Below, one piece after another: positions 1 to 10,594 of a stretch of 64,000 bases of DNA. Under the pieces are notes generated by a model that made no database searches, was not told the DNA's origin, and saw only the letters and a list, made by a program, of their open reading frames with translations. Both the position numbers and the translations under genes were made by a program. The first letter of the stretch is position 1; each line of letters starts with the position of its first letter. The stretch is from Amphibalanus amphitrite. Lineage: Eukaryota > Arthropoda > Thecostraca > Balanomorpha > Balanidae. The DNA lies in assembly GCF_019059575.1 (NCBI RefSeq), contig NW_024881831.1, positions 186,001 to 250,000 on the forward strand, in the 5' to 3' direction.

Positions 1-2801
1 CTGCTCACACCGCGGAAAAGTTGCATGTAACGCGAGCGAGAGATGCTGGAAAGGCTTGGCGGTTGCGATGGGGTGTTCAGCAATCACAAACTCTTAGGTA
101 AGCTTCGGAAGTGGCTTCTGAAATTCAATCTTAATGGAGTCGTCTGAAATGCTGGCAAAATACGGAAGAAAAACTCTGTTGCCTGGTTTTGTTTCTGTAC
201 ATTTCTAAGGCAAAAATGACGCACTTCTTTGGGGAAAAGGCTGCGATGCTGCTCGGATTCGTACTCTTGCACCGTCACCGCCGCTGTTTCACCAGTTGCT
301 GCAGTTGCCACCAGTTGAAAACAGCCCCCCCCCCCCCTACCCAGCCCATCTCATCTAATCACCAAAGCCACTTGCTGCGAACGTGAGCACCTGCACCTCC
401 CGCCTCGGCGCCATCCCACCTCCACCGCCGACTGTTTGCCAATCCGGCGGCCCCACCAACCCGCAATTAATTTAGCCGAAGCGCTCTCCAGCTCTCGGGC
501 ACTACTTCCCTCGGGCAAAACAGGCGAGCCGAGACGACCGTCGCGGCGCCCCGACGACGGTCTTGGAGACAGCTCGCGGCAAGCCCCAGTTCGCGGGCGG
601 CGCAATAGCGACGGTTGCGGCGCAGGTACGGCCAACTTTGGTGCTGTTTTCCGCGCACTGAACGCCCTCCGGATCTACCACAGACAGCGTCGCGCAGTCA
701 ACAATGCACGCAGGCATGCGATGACGAGCGCGGTGACTGGGCCGGCGTCGGACGGTCGCCGGCGGCAGCGGCGGCGGCGGCGGCGGGTGGGCGGCGCGTG
801 CTCGTGTTCCCGTTCCCAGCGCTCTGCGGTCACAGCCACTGTCGCTCTCGCCGTTTGGCCCGGTCAGTCGGCGGCCGGCGAGTGCCGACGGTACGCCCGG
901 AGCCACCACTGACCTATTAGCAACAGGCGTGGCCGGCGCCCGTGGTATCGCCAACTCCGGGCACGAGGTAAACTGTCGTAATGCCCTAAAATGCCTTGAA
1001 AATGGAAACAGTGGGTTATAATCGACTAGAGATAATTACCAAATATTTGTACTTTCCTAACACACAGTTATAAATGTGCTGAGAGAGAAAAGTCGCAAAA
1101 GAGCACCCAGTGTTACTAAGTTGTCATCTATAAGAAAACGCAAATACGACATCTTAATTGCCTCTACATTAACAAACCACGACCCATACCACTCTAAAAT
1201 CTCTACAAACATTCAGTAATATTGGGTCAAACCAAAGTCCTCGGGCACTACGCAGTTCCTTCCTACACAGCAGTCTCAGACTCCCATCACCTAGCACAAC
1301 TCGAACCAACACTCGGAGATCCCATTCGCCCGTAGCCACTACCTAGCACAACTCCAGTCCACCCACTCCGGTCTCTGACGGCCACTCAAAGCCATCACCG
1401 GCGGTGCCGATACACCATCAGTGCTCGGGGCGAGCACAGCCGGTCACTGTCCTAATGGCCACCTCTATCGACCTGGATCTGGTGTCAGCGGCGGCGGCGA
1501 GGGGCGGGCCGGCGGCGGCATCCTCCCCGCCGGCTTCTAGGGCACCACTTTCAGCGGATGGGAGGAAGGCGTGGTCGTTGACTTCCTCCGTCACTCCGGA
1601 AAGCGACGGTCTACGACCCCGGTCGGTGACCCTGCCGGTGACCCCGGTCTGTGACCCTGCGCGTGATTTCGACTCAGTCTAGGCCACGCACTGGGTCAGA
1701 GGAAATGATGACCTCGGAAAGTATCCTCGATGGCGGCGGTGAGATGCCGCTGCTGAAGGCAGGAAGACCAGTGAGGATGGAGAGAGTTCACCACGAGGGA
1801 ACTGCGGCGAAACGAGGTCGGGCGATGTGACTGTTTCGACTGGCACAGAAAGAACATGAAAGGATTACGCAGACAGGGACATAAAACACTGTCTGCAGAG
1901 CCCTAAGTCAAAAGCTTTGGTGCAGATAACACTCTTTATGCCTGCTTGCCATGGTTTATTTATAATGGAGAGCAGAGTCGGGAACTCTGTGTATTGTGTG
2001 TGATGCGAGGCGTTAGATACATTTAACTCCATTTTCCTCTCGTTGCAAACAAACATCATATCATTCTAAAAGCAGCTAAGTGAAATTCTAAGCGCTGCCT
2101 CGGTGACATTACTATCGCAGCGTTCGCTGTTTAGACCCGCCCCGGGCGCAGGTCGGGAGGGTCGCCCCGTGGTTTGTGGACCGTCGTCGGGCCAAATTCC
2201 ATCAACGAGACTCCAGGGAGTGCTCAGCAGTGAAAGCGGACCCCGCGTCGCAAGTCGAGACGGCGCTCGCAGCGCGCACAGAAAAGAGCAGCAAAAATAA
2301 GGTGACTTTAAAAACTGATGAAATTGAAGAATAAAAAGAGATTCCATTTCCCAAACGTGACACACACTAACACGTTGTCTCATAACAAGATTCATGACGT
2401 CACAAATTTCATGACCGCAGACCGTAGCCTCAGTCACTGTAGCTCAGTCGCCACACGCAAGCCCCGGTTGTCCCACATGTGTGGCTTCTAAGCACCCCGG
2501 CCGCCGGAAGTATTCGTCCTTTCCCAGGCCGGCCGATGGACCGCCTGTTTTGTCGGTCGCGCGTGACGGCGCTCCTGGGTTCGGAGGGAAGGCATCGGAC
2601 ATCGGGCGGCTTCCGGGCGGCGGTCGAACGCCACGAGCGCACACTGAGCGAACGCTGGGTCTGTCAGATTTGATAACGTGCTCAAGTCTGCAGAGGCGAA
2701 TTGAATTGCCGATACAGTAGGTACAACACAAAAACTTTAAAAGAAATTGCAATTATTTGCGCATAGCTCGTTTTACATCGTAGAAAAAAAGAAATATGTT
2801 A
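1..2801. other. Non-coding, GC-rich, no gene recognised
   Basis: I recognise no gene here. Open frames at roughly 350-950 occur on both strands in several frames at once, which is what GC-rich CpG-dense sequence gives by chance. There is a short CGG-rich run near 757-790. From about 960 to 1250 the sequence turns AT-rich with no coding pattern. The patches at 2100-2280 and 2480-2640 are GC-rich and not repetitive to my eye. A 5' exon of an unseen gene cannot be excluded. Confidence 0.5.
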
Positions 2802-2806
2802 GTGAT

Positions 2807-3284
2807 TGTTAGCGAGCAAATAGGCATTTTGATATCTTCGCAAAGACGGCCGGCGCTCGGAGCGCGGCGGTCGGTCCGCCGCGCCACGCCGCTCACATAT
2901 GTGTCATCTGGCCCCTGTCCTGGTTCTCATGCCCACGTGTTGTGCGTACCACGAGGGCTGAGACGGGACGGGGGCCTGACAGTCTTCGACGGGACTCCAC
3001 CGGTGCGCGACGGCCCGGTGCACGACGTGGCCGACGTGGCCTTACGTACGACGCGGCCGACGTGGCCCTACGAGAACGATTCAGTGAACCGCATTTGTGA
3101 CCGCCGTATTTTGTGCATTTTAACCGTTTCCGTTTCATTCAAGAATAGACTTTTCATATATGAACAATAACTTTATGGTCCTCCGGGTGACGAGAGAGAA
3201 CGAGTACGAAAACGAGTGAACGATCACGAGTGACGCACGAGCATTTCCGTATCGAACGGGTAAACTGTACGATTCCCACGAACA
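2807..3284 (+). repeat. 5' LTR of BEL/Pao element
   Basis: 478 bp, beginning TGTTAGCGAG and ending CCCACGAACA. It contains several copies of GACGTGGCC near 3027-3070. It also contains a TGGTCCTCCGGG segment at 3176-3187 that is repeated in the primer-binding site just downstream. Confidence 0.95.
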
Positions 3285-3287
3285 TTC

Positions 3288-3305
3288 TGGTCCTCCGGGC
3301 CGGAT
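3288..3305 (+). other. Primer-binding site, likely tRNA-Tyr
   Basis: This segment begins TGG three bases after the 5' LTR, the usual place for a minus-strand primer site. By my recollection of animal tRNA-Tyr it matches the complement of that tRNA's 3' end in 16 of 18 positions. The tRNA identity is an inference; the position and the TGG start are seen directly. Confidence 0.6.
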
Positions 3306-3365
3306 ATCAGTGAACTAGTGTGATGGATTTACAGTGACGACGCGGTGTTGTGAACTGTGAGTACA

Positions 3366-6149
3366 ATGTCTGACAAGCGGTCACGACATGCCAGTGATGC
3401 GAAATCACATCAAAGCCGCCGAAGCTCGTATCACACGAGGAGCGAGGCGAGCTTCAGCACGGCGTCCTCCGGTCTCAGTGAAGCCCGCCGCCGGGCTGCA
3501 CTTAGCCAGCTCCAGGCGGAACAGGCCCAGCGCGCCGCCGCCGCCAAGGCTGAGCTGGCCCGGCGTCTGGCGGAGGCGGACGCGGAGCAGGCCCGACGAC
3601 AGGCGGAGCAGGCCCGGCGTCAGGCGGAGGCGCAGGCGGAGCAGGCCCGGCGGCAGGCGGAGCAGGCGGAGGCGCAGGCAGCGCTGGAAGCTCAGGCGGC
3701 GAAGGATGAAGCAGAATGTCGCCAGCTGGAGTTGGAGCTGCTGGAGCAGGAGGAGCGGGGTTCGCAGCTCGCTCGTTCTTACGCTGCACCATCCGTCGCC
3801 GGCCTCCCGGTGGTTGCAACAGAGCCACCGGTGCAGGTATGCGTGTCTCGACAGACGGACGAGTCGGTCACGCGCACCCGACAGTGGCTGACTCAGTCTC
3901 AGCTACACGTGCCACCAGTGGATACGGCTCCCGTCAGCGCTGTGCCTCCACCTGCAATGCGTCTGCAGCGCCCGTCCAGTGACGACAACCGAGCGGTCCC
4001 GCATCTGCCGCGCATTACGCTGGAGAAGTTCGGCGGCTCTGCCATCGAGTGGCCGCGGTGGATAGCCCTCTTCAAAGCGCTGGTGCACGACCGCGCTGAT
4101 CTCACCGACGTGGAACGGCTAACCTACCTGCAGACTCACCTGACGGGGCCGGCAAAGGAGTCTGTGCGCGGCATGCTCTGCGACGCCAGTCTCTACAGCA
4201 CCGCCCTGGGTGAGCTGGAACGAGAGTTTGGTGACCCGTCCCGTGTGATACACGCCACGATGAAAAGACTCCTCACAGCGCGGCCGGTGAAAGATGGCGA
4301 TCTGTCAGCGCTGACAGAGCTGTCTCGTGAGCTCCACACCGCGGTGAGCGTCCTACAGTGTTTGCACTACGAGCACGACCTTGCCGCCGCCACGAACGTC
4401 ACCACTGTGACTGGGAAGCTACCAGCCTCCCTCGCCTGGAGGTGGGGCGAGCACATGGTGGAAAACGGCATCACTCGTCCGACGCTCGTCGATCTCGACG
4501 AATGGCTTCGCCGTCATGTGACAGCTGGTCGGTTGGCCTTGAACGTGACCAACAAGCAGCTGCCGAAGGTCGAGGCTAATGACGCTGATTGCCGCCCGAG
4601 ACGCGTGTTTACCACCGCGTCGGCGCGGCCCACGCCGGCGGCTGTAAAGCGGGAGAGGACAGCTGCCATAAAGTCATCAGCGGACGGACACAGTGACTGG
4701 TGTACCATGTGTCAGCAAACACACGAGCTCCAGCACTGTGATGAATTTCTCGCGCTGACTGTGAGTGAGAAGGCAGAGTTCGTCGGCAGAAACGGACTGT
4801 GCTTTAACTGCCTGGGTCGCGATCACATCAGCGCCACGTGTCCCAGTGATGCACGATGTGACGCGGAGCACTGCGGCAGACGTCATCACACGCTGTTACA
4901 CAATGGAGGACGAGTGTTTCCGCTGCGCGATTCCGATGATAGTACGCCGTCATCTGCCAAACATGTCGGCACCGCATCGGCCGAGCCTCGCAGTGATATT
5001 CTCCTGCAGGTGGTGCCCATCACCGTAAATGGGCCGGCAGGTAGCCGCACCACGAACGCGCTCCTGGATCTCGGGAGTCAGATCACACTGATCACCGACG
5101 ACCTGTGTGACCGACTCGGCATCTCGGGGCCCACCGACAAATTGGTGCTGAGTACGCTGAGTGGGACCCAAACGACGACGTCACGACGCGTATCCTTCGC
5201 CGTCGAGGCTGTGGGCGGCGACGGCAGGGCACATCGTATACGAAACGCCCAAACGACGCCGACGTTAAACGTGTCAGCCAAGGCCATGGACTGCACAGTA
5301 GCAAAGGAGAAATGGCCGCACCTTGCCGACCTGGATCTCCCCAGCGCCACCCACGGCCCAGTGGAGGTGCTCCTGGGAACCGACGTCATCGAACTTATTG
5401 TGCCGCGGGAAGTGATCGAGGGACCGACGGGAACGCCGTGCGCCGTAAGGACGCTGTTGGGATGGACGGTGACCGGGCGGGCGTCGGAACGCTCGGTGCT
5501 CGATGGTGAACACGTTGTCAATCACGTTCGTGTCAGTGATAAAACGAGTGCAGTCGCTGACCTTCACACCCAGGAATCATCAGAGACGACCCAGTGGTGT
5601 CACGCAGCCGAGCCGCCGGGCCCGGCCGACATCTTCAGCAGAGGCGGCCCGGGGACGGACCTCGCCCCCGGCGGACCGTGGATACGAGGTCCAGCTGCGC
5701 GGTCCGGCCCGGCCGCCCTCTCCGACGACGAGACGAGGGTGACAGCGTGCGTCACCGAGCGAGCGGAGCCGGTCGTAAACGGCAGTGACTTCTCGTCCTG
5801 CCTCATGGACTCCGGCGGCCTGCTCAGAGTCGGTGGCCGTCGCTGGAAGCGGAAGAACACGCAGCCGCAGGATCGCCCCTGGCGACGCCGGCGGCGAGAG
5901 TGTCTCCCCGCGCACGCCGACCGCACACTGCATGTCGATCATGGACACGACCGAGGTCAAGGTTGGCGAACTAGTGCGACTGACCGACGTAAACGTACCG
6001 TGTGGACACCGGCCGATGGGACGAGCGGAGTGTATGACCCCGGTGTAGGCGGTCGTATCCGCGCCGTGGATGCGACGACTGCCACTGGTCGTTACAGGCG
6101 GCCAGTCTCTCGTCTCTGCCGTCTCGAGTGCGACGGCGACGAACAGTAA
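3366..6149 (+). CDS. BEL/Pao Gag-protease polyprotein (truncated Pol)
   Basis: A 927-aa frame from the ATG at 3366; the frame opens upstream only with a GTG at 3357. Residues about 46-132 are an Ala/Gln/Arg/Glu-rich repeat (units like EQARRQAE) that should form a coiled coil. Residues about 216-360 resemble the DUF1759 Gag domain of BEL/Pao elements. A CX2CX4HX4C zinc knuckle lies at residues 479-492 (CFNCLGRDHISATC), preceded by another Cys-rich segment near 446. From about residue 545 comes a DUF1758-type retropepsin, with motif LLDLGSQITLI at 566. Most such proteases have D-S/T-G; here it reads D-L-G, which may impair catalysis. Frame-matched homology fades after about residue 735. The last 190 residues are Arg/Pro-rich, with two short integrase-like stretches. 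RT and RNase H are absent. Gag would package element RNA and the protease would cut the polyprotein. Confidence 0.88.
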   Translation: MSDKRSRHASDAKSHQSRRSSYHTRSEASFSTASSGLSEARRRAALSQLQAEQAQRAAAAKAELARRLAEADAEQARRQAEQARRQAEAQAEQARRQAEQAEAQAALEAQAAKDEAECRQLELELLEQEERGSQLARSYAAPSVAGLPVVATEPPVQVCVSRQTDESVTRTRQWLTQSQLHVPPVDTAPVSAVPPPAMRLQRPSSDDNRAVPHLPRITLEKFGGSAIEWPRWIALFKALVHDRADLTDVERLTYLQTHLTGPAKESVRGMLCDASLYSTALGELEREFGDPSRVIHATMKRLLTARPVKDGDLSALTELSRELHTAVSVLQCLHYEHDLAAATNVTTVTGKLPASLAWRWGEHMVENGITRPTLVDLDEWLRRHVTAGRLALNVTNKQLPKVEANDADCRPRRVFTTASARPTPAAVKRERTAAIKSSADGHSDWCTMCQQTHELQHCDEFLALTVSEKAEFVGRNGLCFNCLGRDHISATCPSDARCDAEHCGRRHHTLLHNGGRVFPLRDSDDSTPSSAKHVGTASAEPRSDILLQVVPITVNGPAGSRTTNALLDLGSQITLITDDLCDRLGISGPTDKLVLSTLSGTQTTTSRRVSFAVEAVGGDGRAHRIRNAQTTPTLNVSAKAMDCTVAKEKWPHLADLDLPSATHGPVEVLLGTDVIELIVPREVIEGPTGTPCAVRTLLGWTVTGRASERSVLDGEHVVNHVRVSDKTSAVADLHTQESSETTQWCHAAEPPGPADIFSRGGPGTDLAPGGPWIRGPAARSGPAALSDDETRVTACVTERAEPVVNGSDFSSCLMDSGGLLRVGGRRWKRKNTQPQDRPWRRRRRECLPAHADRTLHVDHGHDRGQGWRTSATDRRKRTVWTPADGTSGVYDPGVGGRIRAVDATTATGRYRRPVSRLCRLECDGDEQ
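5802..6149 (+). pseudogene. Remnants of BEL/Pao integrase ends
   Basis: Three short stretches look like parts of BEL/Pao Pol left after a deletion. In the main frame near 5802-5841 is LMDSGGLLRVGGR, like the segment before the integrase core. In the +1 frame, in the open frame that stops at 6048, VKVGELVRLTDVNVP resembles the start of the C-terminal DUF5641 domain. Back in the main frame at about 6049-6140 is ATTATGRYRRPVSRLCRLE, like the end of the same domain. The catalytic DDE core between them is missing and the frame is broken. Matches are by eye only. Confidence 0.6.
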
Positions 6150-6889
6150 ACGGACTCGGAAAGATAATGTGCGGCACGGGGGACGGCTAAAGTGAGTCGT
6201 CTACGACCGCACTGTGCCGCCGGCGAGCAGTGTGGAGATCGGAGCGTTTATTAATGCTTCCTGCGCCCGCCATTCGCGGTGTTAACGTGTGTGTGTGCGT
6301 GAGAGAGTGAGCCGCTCATTCTGTCCGCTGCGAATGGTCATTTGTGTTGAGTGTTCAGCCATTAGCTATCAGCTGTGAGCCGTGTGACAGTTCTTGGACG
6401 CGCTAGTAGTCTACGACCTTAGAGTGTAACATAGCAGTGTTAGATTAGTTTATGATACGCACCGTGTTAGCGCTATTGTACGTCCGCGTTTGTTCGCTTC
6501 GCCGCTTCGGTAACGTAATGTGTGTCATGTTGTACATTGTGTGATGGGTGTTTGTTGTGTGTCGGCCATGTGACGGCAATGTCACTGCCGCCAGGCGCCA
6601 ATGCCTCTCGGCCCAGCGTGTGTAGTTTACGACATGCGTCAGTGTGTGTCGGCACCCGGCTGCCGAGACCGTGCCGTCACCAGTTTTATGTCTGGGTGAT
6701 TGTTGGCGGGGATAATGCCTGCCTCAGTCAGACATTGTGTAGTGCGTAATGTGCATCGTATGTGAGTGTATGTATATCGCGCATGTTGAACGGATCGTTA
6801 CGAGTGTGTGCGTGCGTACGGGACGCTTGAACGATTGCTCGCTAGTTGTTGGATTTTCCGCGGATGATCGCGAAAAACCGGGCCGGCTA

Positions 6890-7367
6890 TGTTAGCGAGC
6901 AAATAGGCATTTTGATATCTTCGCAAAGACGGCCGGCGCTCGGAGCGCGGCGGTCGGTCCGCCGCGCCACGCCGCTCACATATGTGTCATCTGGCCCCTG
7001 TCCTGGTTCTCATGCCCACGTGTTGTGCGTACCACGAGGGCTGAGACGGGACGGGGGCCTGACAGTCTTCGACGGGACTCCACCGGTGCGCGACGGCCCG
7101 GTGCACGACGTGGCCGACGTGGCCTTACGTACGACGCGGCCGACGTGGCCCTACGAGAACGATTCAGTGAACCGCATTTGTGACCGCCGTATTTTGTGCA
7201 TTTTAACCGTTTCCGTTTCATTCAAGAATAGACTTTTCATATATGAACAATAACTTTATGGTCCTCCGGGTGACGAGAGAGAACGAGTACGAAAACGAGT
7301 GAACGATCACGAGTGACGCACGAGCATTTCCGTATCGAACGGGTAAACTGTACGATTCCCACGAACA
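6890..7367 (+). repeat. 3' LTR of BEL/Pao element
   Basis: 478 bp, matching the 5' LTR base for base in everything I compared. The antisense 81-aa chance frame is identical in both copies, which supports this. It is followed directly by GTGAT, the right copy of the target duplication. Confidence 0.95.
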
Positions 7368-7372
7368 GTGAT

Positions 7373-10041
7373 ATAATAACAAGTTCCGTTTAAAGTCAGA
7401 CCCCCGCCAAGCTACGAGGTGGGACCTCGTTCTCATTCCTCATCCACTGTCCACTGTCGTCCATCCTCGAGGTTATTCTCACAATAGACACACACCGCAT
7501 CCCATATCACAAAAAAAAACACACCATCCAGCCTGCGAGTGACTCGGACAGGAAATGGTTCCTTTGATGTAGCGATGAAGGCGCCCCAAGGATGCTGGCG
7601 TGCTGATCAAAAGACTGATGAGGCACGCAGCTCGGCACACACGCAACTGCTGCCACACACGCAGCGCGAGCACTTCGCCACCCTTCGTATGATGTATGAT
7701 GTGAGAAACTACAGTCACGCATGCTGGGCGGACCATGGAAAGTCCAGAGGAACCATCATCCCAGTGCGCCGCAAGGAAAGGAGTTAGGCGTCGTGGCCAG
7801 CCAAGCAGCGCCTGGCTCATTTCTCTCGGATTTCTAAATATCGCTACAGAGCACAATCGTTCACACCTTTTCACCTCCATGTGGAATGTGTGTCATTCAA
7901 GACCATTGTTACTGCTGCGTCGGTACCGCATCAGCAACCCACTTCACAATGCTCACTAACTCAAAACAGCGCGTGCTGACAGCAGTGCTCGTGTTGATAC
8001 TTCAGCAAGTGAACACTGACCGAGATTCGCAAGCTGAACCACCGAACAGCACAACAGGCTCAGTTCTAGCCAGCACAGCGACGGGCAAACTGACCACGAC
8101 GGGAGGAGGCGGGGCGGGGGCGACGGGCGACGGGCGACGGACGACGGACGGCGGGCGGCGGCGGCGGCGGCGGCGGACGGCGGGCGGCGGGCGGCGGGCG
8201 GCGGGCGGCGGGCGACGGACGGAGGGCGGGGGCGGCGGTGTGTGAGAACGTTCTCAGCGTGTTTCCGAACAGCTGATGGAGTGGCAATGGTCCGCCAGAA
8301 CGGACAACGGTGGTCGCGGCGCCGGGCCGTCAGCGGACGGGAGTGCGGCATGTATGGTGGTTAGTTCCTTTCTTTAGTTCCTTCGTTCGGTAGTTCCACA
8401 AAACGCTAGAGACGACTTCTAAGGGACGACCAAACAAAATAAGCTTTTTCTCCCGGCAGTACCTAACAAACCGGATATCTCTCTCGCGTGTGCCATAACA
8501 ATCCAGATATCTCCACACGTGCGGATCCAACGAAGAAGATCAGTGGAGCGCGAGAGGCACTGATCCAACTTCCGTGCCGGTCTGCCCAGCATCCAGCCAT
8601 CTGTTGATACAATAAACACCTCACGTGTATCACGCATCCGGACGAAGGTCAGGCTTGAATGAGCGTGTTTATTCTCATCACATATTTAATGACGATGACG
8701 GAGAGGTAGGATTTCGACTGCTGAGATGAAGGATTCAGCTAGTGTTGAGCTTCAGAAGCCACATTAATGTGAATGTCTAGCTGATTGTTCTTTTGAGTGT
8801 GTTGGCAAGGAGAAGGTGCGGTAATTAAATGTCATTGACTCCACTTTCTAGTGGCTATGCTTGAGGGACATGATCATCAGCAGTTCTATAGGCCTCCCTG
8901 TTTCTTCAATAGAGTCCGACCCAGCCTTCCCACATCAAGCAGCAGCGCTTAGCGAGCACGTTACCAATCCTCCCAATCGAAGGCACAGCCGTCACAGAAA
9001 AACGAACGGCTCTCCACAGCCGATTGCCGGTCCTCTCAGTTTGTTTAACCCCTCCGGTCAACCACCCCGGCCACTGACCGCCCTCAGCCACTGACACTCC
9101 GGCCGTTCTCAGGGGCACGGTTCAGTGGTGAGGAGAGGATGCCTCCTGATGGAACGCATCACTCGAGTGGACCGTTTAGAGGACTCTGTCCAGCGGAACA
9201 GTCCGACGCCGCCGAGCTGATCCATCGCCGGAGTGGCAGAAGACTAAGGGAAAACCGACGGATTTGGCGGTGCGGTTAACTGCGATGATTGAAACTGGCA
9301 TGAAAATTAGCTATCTCAACATAAACTATAACGGGTATGCGTAAGATTTTACTCCAGCACGGTCTGTCGCCCTGAAGCCTGTGCGGTCCGGTCCGGTGCG
9401 TGCCACCCATCTGGGCCGCGCGGCGTCCCAGCGGCGACCATCCATCACCCAGGCCGCTCGCCAGTGGGTTATTTGCTCGTCTGTCCAAGTGGCGAGGCCA
9501 CTCGGCTCCCACCGCCGCCACTGCCGTCCGCTGTGACATATCGTATCCTCGGTCCTCCTCGCTCAGCGGTTCAGGCGGCCGGAGCAGAGCCGGAATCACG
9601 GCCATCTCCGGTGGTTTTCCGGAGATTTACAGCGGTCCGCCGTGTCCTCTCGGTCCTCTGATGACCCCTGGTGATTGTTTCGGTCGACAGCCTTGTTGTT
9701 TCGGTCGCGTCCCCGACGTCACAGACCTCAGAGCCAGAGGACATCAGGTCCCGCTAGACGGTCGGCCGAGACGCTAGAATCACCGGTGGGTCGTAAAACC
9801 GGCCGGGGGCGACGATCCAGCCAATTGGACGGTTTTCTGTCCGACTCTAACTGTTCTTGTCCGCTGGATTTCCATTATAATGGTAAATTGGACACCAGTA
9901 AATGAGATGAATGAATTATTAGCTTGCGTTTCGACGTAACATCTTGTAAATCATGTTGTAGTGATATTTACGAGCCGGATGTAATCAATAGTCACAGAAC
10001 TATGGTGTGATCGTATCGTATCGTATCGTAAATACGACGCG
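7373..10041. other. Non-coding with GGC/GGGC low-complexity tract
   Basis: No gene recognised. The stretch 8100-8240 is a purine-rich GGCGGGCGAC / GGC low-complexity run that produces artificial Gly/Arg frames. A frame at 7949-8060 begins with a hydrophobic stretch (TAVLVLILQQ) that could be mistaken for a signal peptide but runs into that repeat. GTATC repeats lie near 10010-10032. Confidence 0.5.
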
Positions 10042-10049
10042 GATCCTAG

Positions 10050-10586
10050 CAGGGTTGTGCTTGACTCATGAGTCGAGTCAGAAATTTGACTCAACTCTGA
10101 CTGAAATGAGTCAGATTTGAGTCGAGTCGGATAAAATGTTGAGCTGTTGAGTTGAGTCAGAGTTGAGTCGGACAAAAATATTAAGGCGTTGAATTGAGTC
10201 AGAGTTGAGTCAGTAAAATAACTTTTGACATTGAGTTGAGTCAAACATCTAGGATCATGAGTCAGCTAACTCAACTTTCTAGAAACAAGCTTTTCACCCC
10301 CCCCCCCCCGCTTAACAACTTAGCCCTGGCCCTGCTACCGGATTTCCCCCCCCCCCCCCCGCTGAACAACTTTTTTATCTGAGTCAATTTGAGTCAACTC
10401 ACATGACTCATCAAAAAAATTTGAGTCAAGTTTGAGTCGACTCATATTTTCATTAAGCCGCTTGAGTCATGAGTCGAGTCAAGGGGAAAAATCAGCTCCT
10501 TATTTGAGTCAGAGTTGAGTCAGGGCTTTCTGAAGTTGAATGATGAGTCGAGTCGGCAATTTCTTTTTTAGTCGAGCACAACCCTG
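10050..10586. mobile_element. Non-autonomous hAT-type element rich in TGAGTC
   Basis: 537 bp flanked by a perfect 8-bp duplication, GATCCTAG, at 10042-10049 and 10587-10594. The ends are inverted: CAGGGTTGTGCTTGACT on the left and the reverse complement of CAGGGTTGTGCTCGACT on the right, one mismatch in 17. An 8-bp TSD with CAGGG ends is the hAT signature. There is no transposase. The interior is packed with GAGTC/GACTC, more than a dozen of them as TGAGTCA or TGACTCA, plus two C-runs near 10299 and 10347. Such arrays may be transposase-binding subterminal repeats; they also match the AP-1 consensus. Confidence 0.92.
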
Positions 10587-10594
10587 GATCCTAG

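Larger units (their letters stand above)
2807..7367 (+). mobile_element. BEL/Pao-type LTR retrotransposon, internally deleted (Gag-protease only)
   Basis: The element is bounded by two direct LTRs of the same length (478 bp) that start TG and end CA. A perfect 5-bp duplication, GTGAT, flanks it at 2802-2806 and 7368-7372. The LTRs read as identical everywhere I compared them, so insertion is recent. The internal region is only about 3.6 kb, whereas complete BEL/Pao elements have about 5-7 kb coding Gag, protease, RT, RNase H and integrase. Gag and protease are present, then short integrase-like pieces near the end, with no RT and no YxDD motif. It is therefore a non-autonomous deletion derivative that must have been copied by enzymes supplied in trans. 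The deletion could in principle also have arisen after insertion. The stretch 6150-6889 is non-coding, and I see no clear polypurine tract before the 3' LTR. Confidence 0.93.

Noticed and set aside
436-954. Overlapping 101-158-codon frames on both strands
   Set aside because: Arg/Ala/Pro-rich frames on both strands at once are typical of GC-rich DNA without stops; no motif or splice logic.
2796-3170. 124-codon frame in the 5' LTR and its twin at 6846-7253
   Set aside because: The same frame appears in both LTRs because the LTRs are copies; no domain is recognisable, so it is treated as LTR sequence.
3502-3828. Pro/Ala-rich antisense frame across the Gag repeat
   Set aside because: It is the shadow of the coiled-coil repeat on the opposite strand.
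7886-8245. Possible secreted protein with a hydrophobic start
   Set aside because: The hydrophobic stretch leads directly into a GGC-type low-complexity tract, and there is no conserved domain or splice support.
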